The translations under genes were made by a program, and so were the position numbers. The notes under the pieces were generated by a model. That model was given only the letters and a program-made list of their open reading frames with translations. It made no database searches and was not told the DNA's origin. A DNA stretch of 64,000 nucleotides from positions 1,125,759-1,189,758 of the forward strand of contig NMRB01000007.1 of the NCBI GenBank assembly GCA_002633025.1. Direction: 5' to 3'. Positions 50,201 to 55,372 of this stretch are shown one piece after another; the stretch's first letter is position 1, and every line of letters begins with the position of its first letter. This DNA comes from Notospermus geniculatus. Its lineage: Eukaryota; Nemertea; Pilidiophora; Heteronemertea; Lineidae.

Positions 50201-53133
50201 CAAACACTCGTAACATGACATCGGCAATCGTGTCTTCATAACTATCCAGAATCCTAGCCTTATCTTCGGCTTTTTTCGCCTCCGTCACCCCGTGCACCAA
50301 CTGGCCTTCAGTCGCACTTTGTTTCGGGCTTTTCAACGGTGACGTGACGGGCCCAGGAGTCCAGTTCTTTGCCCGTGTCCGGTACTCATCACCACTTGAA
50401 AATGAGGAGAAACACTTCTCCAACCGACAGCCGCGACAGAATTTCGGTAACTTGGAAATGGCGCAATTTCCTGCAAAGATGAATAAGGAATTTTTTAGTC
50501 ACCATTATGGTACCAAATCACAGAAATAGCTTGGCGTAAATAAACCACTTCTGGCAAGGAGTGTTAGATCTGGCACAACCGAATCTGCTAAGTCAAATAG
50601 GTTCCCTATCAACATCTTCTAGCAAACATTACCTTTTGGAGTTTCCGTACACCAAGGCACCGGCACACCACGATCTATCTTCTCCTCCCAGCGGGAATAG
50701 AACCGGCGACAGCTGACACAACACTTCAAATCCTTGTACGTCGTCAGAAGTTGGTGGCGATCATTGCAAATTAGACATTTGTTGGCCTTCTTCTTTGGAG
50801 TTTTAACTGCAAACAAACATATTTGACTTAGGAGGGAAGAAATCTCGAAGGGTTCACTGCAGAAAATATGAACAAACATTGAAGCGAGCAGCACACCAGG
50901 TGCTACGGCAAAGCGATCTGCTCGCCACCGAGTGAATCAGCTATTGACGCCAGGTGTGCGCTGGACAGCGATGCGCGGAACACTCTCGCCAGCGATGTTC
51001 GCACGATGTCAAACAACACCAAACCTAGTCTGTGGTGGCTTGCAGGAAGATACTGTAAACCGTGATATTTTCGCGACGCTAAATGTTCGCGATTTTGGTG
51101 ATCTACGAATTCGCGACGAATAAATATTCGCGATTGGAACCCTTCAGCTTCAACAGAATAATAAGAAGAGTAATTTTCGCGCGATTTATGTTCGCGTTTT
51201 GACCCTTGAACGCGAAAATCGCGAAAATAAAACGCACGCGAAAATTTCACGGTTTACAGTAGGTGGCAAGTAGATTGCCTGCGATATCACCTGGACGTGG
51301 TGTGCCGCTTGCTTCAGGATCAGATAACAACTCTGCTCCAGACAACCTAACCGATATTACACATGCACTGTAGGACAATCAAACATACATCCATGTCTAT
51401 GTAGTTTTCGGACTACGAGGTGCAAATTGCAGGAATAGTCCCATCGACCGGAAGAACAACACCACAGAAATCAAGGACAAAAATCTTGAAGACAGAAAAT
51501 GCCACAGTAACTTACTGATCTTGCTCTGATCTCCAGATTCCGTTGTGGAAGGTTTGGGTGCCGGCACACTAGATGGCGGTGCCACTTTTGGAGGAATGAG
51601 GGCTTTAGCCAACGCCTGAACGGTCTTCTCCGCCTCGGCTGCCTTTTTCATCTGGATCTTCAAAGAGCGGGCAACGGCAACTTTTGACCGGTTGATCGTA
51701 GCACGGTTCAAATGAAGTCGAGGCTTCTGCAGGACGCTACTCCCGCTCTTTTGCATCTGCGCCGCTTTCCGACACATTTCCTCCAAATCTTTCCGGTTTG
51801 ACGACATATTTGGCGATTTTTCCGAAACCGGTTGCGGCGAGATGTGCTCCGTCTGTAACCATGACAACCCAGTTTGTTTATACGGTGACAGACTACTCAT
51901 CAGTGACGTACACTCAGTTCCCACACCAGGCTCGTTTTCGTTTTCCGGAATCAAGTTCTTTTCATAACCAGTAAGATCACCATCGGATAGTTTCTGCAGT
52001 AATTTCTGACTAGGCTTACGATCTCGTTTCCCGGAAACAACCAATGGCTGATCTAGAAGACCCATTTGTCGTCCGGTTTGCATGATATGTGTTCCATTTG
52101 GCGATAGCTCAGTCGCAGCAGCGAAAGCGGACAAGGGGGATAGGGGAAGATTCGATCCTAAAAGTGTACCATCACCTCCAGCATTTTTAACAACACTTTC
52201 ATCCGAACGAGGTTTCTTTGCACCCTGGGTTGAAAAATCCTCCTCCAGAAACCGCTTGGCCGGTTTTATCCGCCGTGCAGAACGCGAGCTGACCGCAGGT
52301 AAGTGAAAAACACTCGACGAACCAGATTTCCGTTTCTCAGGGGATGCATTTACGTCCTCGACTGGAATCGCCACATCTTGCAGTTTCTTGCTTGCTATCT
52401 TCGCCTTGGCAACCAACTGCTTAGCACGTGCTGAATCGAATTTTTTCGACTTCGGCAGGCAAACAGTCTTGGCAACCTTCTGTTTTTTCTCAGTCTTTTT
52501 TACCTCCTTGACAGGCGAACCCTTCGTCTTCACATCCTTCTTGGGTGCCACCACCTCCCCTTTTTTGCCCTTTTTCACCACCTTCCCCTCCTTTGCTTTC
52601 TTCTCCCCCTTCCCCAACTTCAGCTCCTTAGCCTTCTTTTCTTTCAAATCTTTCTTCGAAAGTGCCTTCTCCAGTTTCGCCGGCTGCGACTTCCCTTTCA
52701 CTTTCTGCGCTCCCTCATAAATCGTCGGCCGACCACGCCCACGCACAATCTTCGCCTGCCCCTCCGGCGTCAAACGAATTTTGATACTTTTCAACTTTGT
52801 GGCGCCATCCTCCGCACTTACTTCCTCCCCCTTCCGTTTTTTATTCCCACCCTTCGGAACATCCTTCATACTCTCCATCTTAGCGCGTTCCAGATCGTAC
52901 TTATGCATCTTCGCCGGCTGAGCCAGTCCCTCTCGTATCATCTCCGAATACGACTTCCGCACCAAATTCCTGAATCTTCCCTCCCCATCTTCCTTCCCCT
53001 TCCCCTTGACACCCGTCGCTTTCGGCTTTTCAAACGTGACGGGAGGCGGAGGAGCCTTGGCTCGTAACAGCTCTGCATGTTTGTGTTCAGCAGCTGTGAC
53101 TTCAAGTTGGGAAAATCCGTCGAATTCTTCCTC
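26192..53133 (-). CDS. KMT2A: Histone H3K4 methyltransferase, KMT2A/KMT2B (trithorax/MLL) orthologue, 27 exons, 5' end missing
   Basis: Chromatin enzyme that methylates H3 lysine 4 and maintains Hox-type gene expression. Spliced exons (high to low): 53133-51516, 50806-50633, 50470-49787, 49569-49281, 48725-48678, 48220-47977, 47827-47720, 45915-45805, 45555-45406, 45075-44983, 44521-44290, 44024-43834, 43424-42249, 41869-41682, 41521-41376, 41036-40921, 40568-40431, 40300-40142, 39606-39404, 38833-31845, 30117-29839, 29266-29133, 28989-28817, 27729-27516, 27393-27298, 26798-26731, 26297-26192. Total 14,127 nt, 4,708 residues plus stop, reading frame kept throughout. Domain order: AT-hook (131-136), nuclear-receptor-like fingers (about 545-625), CXXC (about 900-945), PHD1-3 (about 1080-1290), bromodomain-like (1700-1770), extended PHD (1820-1955), FYRN (1956-2050), FYRC (4420-4550), Win motif, SET and post-SET (4548-4708). 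The order matches KMT2A/B and not KMT2C/D. The menin-binding N-terminus is not in the window. Vertebrates have two paralogues, and this seems to be the unduplicated form. Confidence 0.96.
26359..26634 (-). mobile_element. Type A SINE in KMT2 intron 26
   Basis: Full-length minus-strand copy: head with GCCAAGTGGTTATCACGTCC, B box GGATTTGAACCC-like, body and a 3' (TACAAA)n tail seen as repeated TTTGTA on the plus strand. Confidence 0.88.
26731..26798 (-). CDS. KMT2A: KMT2 exon 26: SET core
   Basis: 68 nt between TTTCCAG and GTAAGT. Encodes [14 protein letters not shown] then HIVIFAMR. It completes the NHSC-x-PNC motif that binds S-adenosylmethionine. The frame is not the long plus-strand frame at the same place. 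Confidence 0.96.
26994..27243. mobile_element. MITE family C, copy 2 (KMT2 intron 25)
   Basis: Ends AATAGACCGTTCTC-like and GAGAATCGTCTATTG, long inverted arms around GCACTTCCGCCAAAATCTCA. Same family as 13597-13850 and 39837-40090. Confidence 0.8.
27298..27393 (-). CDS. KMT2A: KMT2 exon 25: SET NHSC motif
   Basis: 32 codons. [20 protein letters not shown] then [12 protein letters not shown]. The Asn-His-Ser-Cys signature of SET cofactor binding is intact. Donor GTAAGT. Confidence 0.97.
27516..27729 (-). CDS. KMT2A: KMT2 exon 24: SET N-part
   Basis: Encodes [16 protein letters not shown], then [19 protein letters not shown] and [16 protein letters not shown] through KREKYYESK. Includes the GRGLF cofactor-binding loop and the VIEY strand; near-identical in layout to MLL. 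Confidence 0.97.
27977..28246. repeat. 270-bp near-perfect palindrome (KMT2 intron 23)
   Basis: Arms of about 130 bases (left begins TATCCAAATCGAAGAAAGGA) meet around GGGAAAATATTAATACAATTTCCC-type centre near 28112. Only a base or two differ between arms, so it is young. It contains GGTACCGGTACA. Confidence 0.9.
28556..28764. mobile_element. MITE family A, copy 3 (KMT2 intron 23)
   Basis: Subterminal CAGCAGACGGCATCTTTTGT at the left, GGGGGCAGATGAGTCGAC at the right, and the shared inner GAAAGGTTGTTCCTATCAAT. Confidence 0.85.
28817..28989 (-). CDS. KMT2A: KMT2 exon 23: Win motif and FYRC end
   Basis: Begins [25 protein letters not shown] (nt 28968-28948) is the WDR5-interacting Win motif with its key Arg. 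Then [20 protein letters not shown], as in MLL before SET. The Win sequence itself looks like that of KMT2C/D (GCARSEP) although the rest is KMT2A/B-like. Confidence 0.96.
29133..29266 (-). CDS. KMT2A: KMT2 exon 22: FYRC
   Basis: [20 protein letters not shown] then [16 protein letters not shown]: the FYRC module that pairs with FYRN to hold the two halves of MLL together. Ends in-phase before EPPLN. Confidence 0.96.
29508..29772 (-). mobile_element. Type A SINE in KMT2 intron 21
   Basis: Minus-strand copy with the 3' end AAAATCAAATACAG and a diverged B box (GTTCGAAACC). The head is truncated near GCCAGGTGATTATCACGTCT. Confidence 0.85.
29839..30117 (-). CDS. KMT2A: KMT2 exon 21: FYRC start
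   Basis: After a polar leader, encodes [18 protein letters not shown] then [20 protein letters not shown] and LSFSG. The FEISSDDGF-ARLKQLSF block is the FYRC entry in MLL proteins. Donor GTAAGT; phase 1. Confidence 0.95.
30156..30367. mobile_element. Diverged CpG/CRE-rich MITE (KMT2 intron 20)
   Basis: TATAGAGGTTTCCCACGTGA at the left and GGGATTCCTCTATA at the right are inverted. Contains CACGTG and TGACGTCA. Related to 9519-9722 and 48437-48670. Confidence 0.65.
30366..31770. mobile_element. 1.4-kb TIR element with internal tandem repeats (KMT2 intron 20)
   Basis: Left end TAAAGCCAGGTGCACATCGC - ACTTGTGACTG and right end CAGTCACAAGTGCGATGTAC - GCTAGGCTTTA are inverted with about 80% match. 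Inside are three tandem copies of a unit of about 150 bases (from 30690) holding GCCACCTGGCGGCCATATTG and GATGTCCGATC, a partial fourth at 31297, then CGACGGACGACGG runs. No transposase frame seen. Confidence 0.7.
31845..38833 (-). CDS. KMT2A: KMT2 exon 20: giant linker exon (6,989 nt)
   Basis: Starts [20 protein letters not shown], the end of FYRN, then 2,300 residues mostly acidic, Ser/Pro-rich and disordered. Recognisable islands: acidic [14 protein letters not shown] (nt about 38025); a C2HC finger [11 protein letters not shown]...HIETC (35655-35725); two AT-hook pairs with [10 protein letters not shown] (34757-34950) and a [19 protein letters not shown] segment (near 34190-34245); four internal repeats ending GFDDGDREK (34300-34690); and a Gln/Met-rich segment (32700-33150). 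The basic tail near 31900-32110 precedes FYRC. Corresponds to the single giant exon of vertebrate KMT2A. I saw no canonical Taspase1 site. Confidence 0.95.
38890..39190 (+). mobile_element. tRNA-derived SINE (type C), two tandem copies (KMT2 intron 19)
   Basis: Second copy (from about 39025) reads GGGTGTAGCGGTTCAGGTCT, then B box GGGTTTGAATCCC, then ACTTTGGGCAAGTCTCTTTG and CACCCAGGTGTATAAATGGG. The first copy lacks its head. Confidence 0.75.
39226..39349. mobile_element. Hairpin MITE (KMT2 intron 19)
   Basis: GGGCCATATTCATAAAGGGT and ACCCTTTATGAACTTGACCC are inverted. Resembles the hairpin at 446-556. Confidence 0.65.
39404..39606 (-). CDS. KMT2A: KMT2 exon 19: FYRN
   Basis: [20 protein letters not shown] then [20 protein letters not shown] and HLVPIEF, joining SCTRMYWST of exon 20. 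This is the FYRN domain (MLL: IGSMTIDCLG). The coding frame has no ATG, so simple ORF searches miss it. Confidence 0.95.
39837..40090. mobile_element. MITE family C, copy 3 (KMT2 intron 18)
   Basis: CAATAGACAATTCTCG and GAGAATGGTCTATTGA termini; arms with CACTTCCGCCGAAATCTCAA and its inverse. Confidence 0.85.
40142..40300 (-). CDS. KMT2A: KMT2 exon 18: extended PHD, second half
   Basis: [19 protein letters not shown], then [20 protein letters not shown] and FCKLHRDQ. The Cys/His ladder is that of the ePHD next to FYRN in MLL. Confidence 0.97.
40431..40568 (-). CDS. KMT2A: KMT2 exon 17: extended PHD, middle
   Basis: [20 protein letters not shown] then [20 protein letters not shown] and SRGKQM. 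Very close to MLL (GRLLYIGQNEWTHVNCALWS). Confidence 0.97.
40591..40772. mobile_element. MITE family A, copy 4, right end lost (KMT2 intron 16)
   Basis: AACTCATCTGCCCCCAGCGT start, CAGCAGACGGCATCTTCTGT core and inner GAAAGGTTGTTCCTATCAAC. It ends at AAACTTCATCAGAAGGACTA without the GATGAGTT terminus. Confidence 0.8.
40857..40889 (+). repeat. (CCA)n microsatellite
   Basis: About nine CCA units in intron 16. Confidence 0.9.
40921..41036 (-). CDS. KMT2A: KMT2 exon 16: start of extended PHD
   Basis: [20 protein letters not shown] then [18 protein letters not shown]. First zinc ligands of the ePHD (NRKCALCL in MLL). Confidence 0.95.
41050..41290. repeat. 23-bp tandem array of ACTTAAGTGG units (KMT2 intron 15)
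   Basis: About ten units near ACTTAAGTGGTCTATTGGAA. Many contain the palindrome CACTTAAGTG or CCACTTAAGTGG. Confidence 0.85.
41376..41521 (-). CDS. KMT2A: KMT2 exon 15: HCF-binding-like motif
   Basis: [20 protein letters not shown] then [24 protein letters not shown] fits the (D/E)HxY HCF-1 binding consensus and sits where MLL has LDHNYAQW. Confidence 0.95.
41682..41869 (-). CDS. KMT2A: KMT2 exon 14: bromodomain-like region end
   Basis: [20 protein letters not shown] then [20 protein letters not shown] and [10 protein letters not shown]. Aligns with FSDDLVKIIQAAIN...MERVFPWF of MLL, the last part of the bromodomain and its linker to the ePHD. Confidence 0.95.
42003..42144 (-). mobile_element. 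Type B SINE (KMT2 intron 13)
   Basis: Minus-strand GGCTGTCAGAGTAGCGTAGT head, then GTGATAGAGAGGGCAACTCT and TTTCCTTCTGCTC. Confidence 0.7.
42249..43424 (-). CDS. KMT2A: KMT2 exon 13: long insert between PHD3 and bromodomain
   Basis: 392 codons. [20 protein letters not shown], then an acidic Ser/Thr/Glu-rich disordered stretch, ending [17 protein letters not shown], which matches the bromodomain start (VKRKMDQGNYTSV in MLL). The insert is far longer than in vertebrate MLL. Confidence 0.95.
43618..43800 (-). repeat. 23-bp-type minisatellite, array 4 (KMT2 intron 12)
   Basis: Units CAAATGTCGTCTGCTCAGGT/GTCGTCTGCTTGTGCCAAAT, i.e. the inverse of the CAGACGACAT core of arrays 1-3. Confidence 0.8.
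43834..44024 (-). CDS. KMT2A: KMT2 exon 12: PHD3 end
   Basis: [20 protein letters not shown] then [20 protein letters not shown] and [14 protein letters not shown]. The EILSNLPE-YTC pattern and final Cys pair of PHD3, the H3K4me3 reader of MLL. Donor GTGCGT. Confidence 0.95.
44290..44521 (-). CDS. KMT2A: KMT2 exon 11: PHD2 end and PHD3 start
   Basis: [75 protein letters not shown]. All zinc ligands and the PHD3 aromatic Trp (WVHSKCE) are present. Confidence 0.97.
44694..44899. mobile_element. MITE with CAGTGCTTCACG ends (KMT2 intron 10)
   Basis: CAGTGCTTCACG and CGTAAAGCACTG are inverted. The interior holds GAGCTCAATCAGTTGAGCTC. A second copy is at 49003-49203. Confidence 0.8.
44983..45075 (-). 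CDS. KMT2A: KMT2 exon 10: PHD2
   Basis: [20 protein letters not shown] then [11 protein letters not shown], nearly the MLL sequence ([15 protein letters not shown]). Confidence 0.97.
45406..45555 (-). CDS. KMT2A: KMT2 exon 9: PHD1 to PHD2
   Basis: [20 protein letters not shown] then [20 protein letters not shown] and [10 protein letters not shown]. Matches VYCQVCCEPFHKFCLEENERP...ENWCCRRC of MLL. Confidence 0.97.
45805..45915 (-). CDS. KMT2A: KMT2 exon 8: PHD1 start
   Basis: [20 protein letters not shown] then [21 protein letters not shown] gives the first two zinc ligands of PHD1. Confidence 0.95.
45916..47719. other. KMT2 intron 7 (1.8 kb)
   Basis: Largest intron without a long tandem array. 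Contains a single N at 46129 and one MITE (46583-46827). A frame at 46007-46345 on the minus strand crosses the N and shows no domain. Confidence 0.6.
46583..46827. mobile_element. MITE with GCGTCCACTAG ends (KMT2 intron 7)
   Basis: GCGTCCACTAGGGCGC at the left and GCGCTCTAGTGGACGC at the right, plus CGCGGAATGCG/GCATTC inner pairs. Confidence 0.8.
47720..47827 (-). CDS. KMT2A: KMT2 exon 7: linker CXXC to PHD1
   Basis: 36 codons: [20 protein letters not shown] then [16 protein letters not shown]. Frame, phase (0/0) and good splice sites (TTTGCAG, GTGAGT) support it. The [12 protein letters not shown] joint resembles IRVDFKED-type sequence before PHD1 in trithorax. Confidence 0.85.
47977..48220 (-). 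CDS. KMT2A: KMT2 exon 6: CXXC end
   Basis: [20 protein letters not shown] then basic linker [16 protein letters not shown] and [16 protein letters not shown] supplies the last CXXC zinc ligand. Confidence 0.93.
48437..48670. mobile_element. CpG/CRE-rich MITE next to exon 5 (KMT2 intron 5)
   Basis: Close copy of 9519-9722 (GATGCCGCCATATTGG, ATGTCATGACGCGACAGTTT, GTGACATCAATGAAGAACCT). It ends only about 8 bases from the exon 5 splice donor. Confidence 0.8.
48678..48725 (-). CDS. KMT2A: KMT2 exon 5: CXXC core (48-nt microexon)
   Basis: [15 protein letters not shown]: the KFGG loop that contacts unmethylated CpG, followed by the QCC zinc ligands. Acceptor TTCCAG, donor GTAAGT. Confidence 0.96.
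49003..49203. mobile_element. MITE with CAGTGC ends, copy 2 (KMT2 intron 4)
   Basis: CAGTGCATCATG and CGTGAAGCACTG ends; GAGCTCAATCAGTTGAGCTC inside, as at 44694-44899. Confidence 0.8.
49281..49569 (-). CDS. KMT2A: KMT2 exon 4: CXXC start
   Basis: Acidic [20 protein letters not shown], basic middle, then [20 protein letters not shown] and CVNCL: the first six Cys of the CXXC domain. Confidence 0.96.
49597..49715 (-). mobile_element. Type B SINE fragment (KMT2 intron 3)
   Basis: Plus-strand AGGAGGAAACCGGAATGCCC, GTCGCCCTCTCTA and AACCTCAGAGGTGATA are the inverse of the SINE body. Confidence 0.6.
49787..50470 (-). CDS. KMT2A: KMT2 exon 3: second nuclear-receptor-like finger
   Basis: [20 protein letters not shown] carries C-x8-C-x2-C and the CRxxKC end of a nuclear-receptor DNA-binding domain. 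The rest (about 205 residues) is Lys/Ser/Pro-rich linker ending YVPQHEG. Confidence 0.94.
50633..50806 (-). CDS. KMT2A: KMT2 exon 2: first nuclear-receptor-like finger
   Basis: [20 protein letters not shown] then [20 protein letters not shown] and PWCTETPK. C-x2-C...C-x2-C-RRFY mirrors the first finger and P-box (C..CK.FF.R) of nuclear receptors; known in fly Trithorax, lost in vertebrate MLL. Confidence 0.94.
50884..51314. mobile_element. MITE of the 3886-4108 family, interrupted (KMT2 intron 1)
   Basis: CAGCACACCAGGTGCTACGG and CTGCGATATCACCTGGACGT-GGTGTGC ends, and inner GACGCCAGGTGTGCGCTGG and CTCTCGCCAGCGATGTTCGC shared with 3886-4108. Confidence 0.75.
51050..51262. mobile_element. MITE nested inside another MITE
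   Basis: ACTGTAAACCGTGATATTTT - CGCG and the inverse CGCGAAAATTTCACGGTTTA - CAGT bound about 210 bases. TA at both edges suggests a Tc1/mariner-like TA target. The interior is rich in TTCGCG/CGCGAA. Confidence 0.85.
51516..53133 (-). CDS. KMT2A: KMT2 exon 1 of window: N-terminal basic region with AT-hook
   Basis: Opens [20 protein letters not shown] after acceptor ACATTACAG, phase 0. Lys-rich ([20 protein letters not shown]), one AT-hook ([11 protein letters not shown]), and [19 protein letters not shown], which resembles the RR..KP..RF.ED motif of MLL N-termini. No start codon context: upstream exons are missing. An apparent M at 52965 is a TTG codon inside the exon. Confidence 0.92.
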
Positions 53134-54843
53134 CTGTAATGTACAAACATCTTTGTCAACACAGCGATGATGGGTGGTAGATGTACATGATGTTAAAATA
53201 TGTGACCCTTCGCTACAAAACCAGGTGTAAAGTCACATGGAAAATGAGCCTGAACATCCTGACAATGACATAATAATAATAATAATACTTTATTTAGATT
53301 AAAATGCTACATAATGTACCGGTATATAAAACATTTCCTGAGCATTGTACATGACAGACAGACAATAGTGAAATTGACATGCACGTTTGCCCCAACTTGC
53401 CAACCTCAGTGTTACAGATGACTGGTTTTGTGGTGGAGCAGGGTTCAAAGTTCATGACCATTTGGTCTAAAATGCGACCTGGATTTTGCTCTGTGCGACC
53501 CAAAAATTTGATGTCCTAATGCATTTTGTATTGTGTACAACTTGATTTCTTGGCCTGTTCAACCAAAATCTGCTTTTTCAGAATATGTACTTTGATCCCT
53601 GATGGAGGGTCACCTTTGTCAATTTCAGTATTGTCTGTCTAAGTCCGAGTGATTCTATTTCTTTCATTATCTCCTGGTGTCTTGTCAGTCCAGTACGTTA
53701 TTGTAGGCTAATTTTCCATGCGACTTGGCACTGGAAAATCCCTGTAGCGGACGGTCACATAAGATGCACTTCAATTTTATGGCTTGTCTTGGAAGGGAAA
53801 AAGTCACATAATATGGTACGGTAATGTCACAGCGCCAGACAGACAGGCAGACTAAAAATAAAGTCAAGTGCAATACCTTTGTAATAAATCACAGCAATTA
53901 TTTACTTTTTAGACTACCGGTACATTCTTGTCACAGCAATAAAACCAGTGAATATCAAGTGTGACTGTCATAAAAAAAACTTAGCTGAAGACAGAATGGA
54001 ATATTTCTCTACAGAGGAAATTACAGGCGTCAATTCTTAATGACTTCCAGTTCTAAGAAAACTGAGGGCAACAAGAACATTTTCCGACAGTGTGTTTTTC
54101 TAGTGAAGACACCATAAACAGAAAGCACCAATTGTGTTCTCGCCAAAAAAATTTTCAAACAGGGTGGCATGACTGCATTTTCTTATGATTTTAAGGCCCT
54201 GGATTTCCAAACAGGGTGGTGTACATGTAACAGAAAATGCATTGCAAGTTACATTTTTAAACAGGGTGGTACCGCCCTGTGAAACTGGCCTGGCTAGCAC
54301 GCTGACAAGCAACATTTCACAATGGAAACAATGACAGTGTGAAAAAAAATCTTTAGCGATCAATGCAGGGAATCTGTCATATCTGTCTGAGACAGAGGCT
54401 GGAGTGTTGCGCAACACATGAGCTGGCCACGTGTGACTGATGCAATGCAAAGATGACTGAAATAGACACTACTTCATTGATGTCATCATCCTTAGAAGAC
54501 AAGGTGTGGAAATCGGAAGCAAACGTCTCCACGGAAGGAATCTACCAGCAAGAGGCAAACCATATGTCATGTCTGTGACCCAAAGGCCTATTTCTTTTCT
54601 TTCAATGCATTTGCCTTGTGATACCAGCAACAATGAGAACAAGATAAAAATCCCATCTCCTTTATTTGAAGCAGGTTGATAATGATGCTGGCCCGGGCTG
54701 CTGAATAGTGAATATCGTGAAGGGATAGGTTAGACCTAGTTATGGTAACCATATCGACCAGGCATAGCTTCTTTTACGATATGACATTGACGGCTATTGC
54801 CTGGTACGTTATGGTTTACCCATATGCTGCCTGTGGTGCATAG
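53134..54843. other. KMT2 intron 0, left of the provirus
   Basis: Contains an (ATA)n microsatellite at 53269-53287 followed by TACTTTATTTAG, and short repeated CAAACAGGGTGG pieces near 54155-54265. No further KMT2 exon found. The intron continues into the provirus. Confidence 0.6.
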
Positions 54844-55114
54844 TGTAACGAAGCACTCACTTGTATTCATAATTTTATATAATTAGTCTGCACTAGGTAT
54901 TGCCCTGGTGGCCCTGCCTGTGCAGGTCCACCAGGATATTCGTCTATGTTCATTTAAGACTTGTTGGTGGGTTGGTTGCCAGCCAACAAGATAATTTGTA
55001 TTCGGCAACAGAGTTCGTTTGGTTTACGTTGGCAACCACCGTTGTGATAAAACATTACTTTTGTATATATATATTTTAAGGCAAGTCGGCACAGCTCGGA
55101 CGAGTCCCGAACAG

Positions 55115-55122
55115 TATAAAAA
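55115..55122 (+). promoter_or_regulatory. LTR TATA box
   Basis: TATAAAAA, followed by GGGCCTG. Transcription would start near 55145-55150, defining the U3/R border. Confidence 0.7.
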
Positions 55123-55230
55123 GGGCCTGATTTGGCCGTTTGAGTGAGTTGAGTTTAGAGCTCATTCAGTTCAGGAGTGCCTGGCTAAACCCCGACTCGT
55201 CCCGGTTGTGCTGCCTCTCTTTGCACTGAT

Positions 55231-55236
55231 AATAAA
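55231..55236 (+). promoter_or_regulatory. LTR polyadenylation signal
   Basis: AATAAA about 115 bases after the TATA box, the usual R-region arrangement. Confidence 0.65.
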
Positions 55237-55334
55237 TCTCGGAACACCATACGCTTGTTGACTACATCTGTGACTACGTCTGTGGAAATCGTCCAACGTC
55301 CCCAGATCAAGGAAAAACGTGTGATGCGTTTCAT

Positions 55335-55352
55335 TGGTGGAGCGAACCCGGG
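55335..55352 (+). promoter_or_regulatory. Primer-binding-site candidate
   Basis: TGGTGGAGCGAACCCGGG starts one base after the LTR and begins with TGG, the complement of a tRNA CCA end. The rest does not fit a tRNA that I know, so primer identity is open. Confidence 0.55.
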
Positions 55353-55358
55353 TAAGTG
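55350..55358 (+). promoter_or_regulatory. Probable major splice donor
   Basis: CGGGTAAGT at the end of the primer site, before gag. Pairs logically with the acceptor at 61384-61400 to give env mRNA. Confidence 0.55.
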
Positions 55359-55372
55359 CCAGCTTCTATAAT

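Larger units (their letters stand above)
54844..55333 (+). mobile_element. 5' LTR of endogenous retrovirus-like element
   Basis: Starts TGTAACG and ends CGTTTCA, which are inverse of each other except one base (TGAAACG). It holds a TATA box, an AATAAA signal and then the primer-binding-site candidate. The left border is inferred from the terminal repeat only, as the 3' LTR is outside the window. Confidence 0.75.

Noticed and set aside
54100-54450. 116-residue minus-strand frame as an upstream KMT2 exon
   Set aside because: No similarity to MLL N-terminal motifs and no fitting splice sites.
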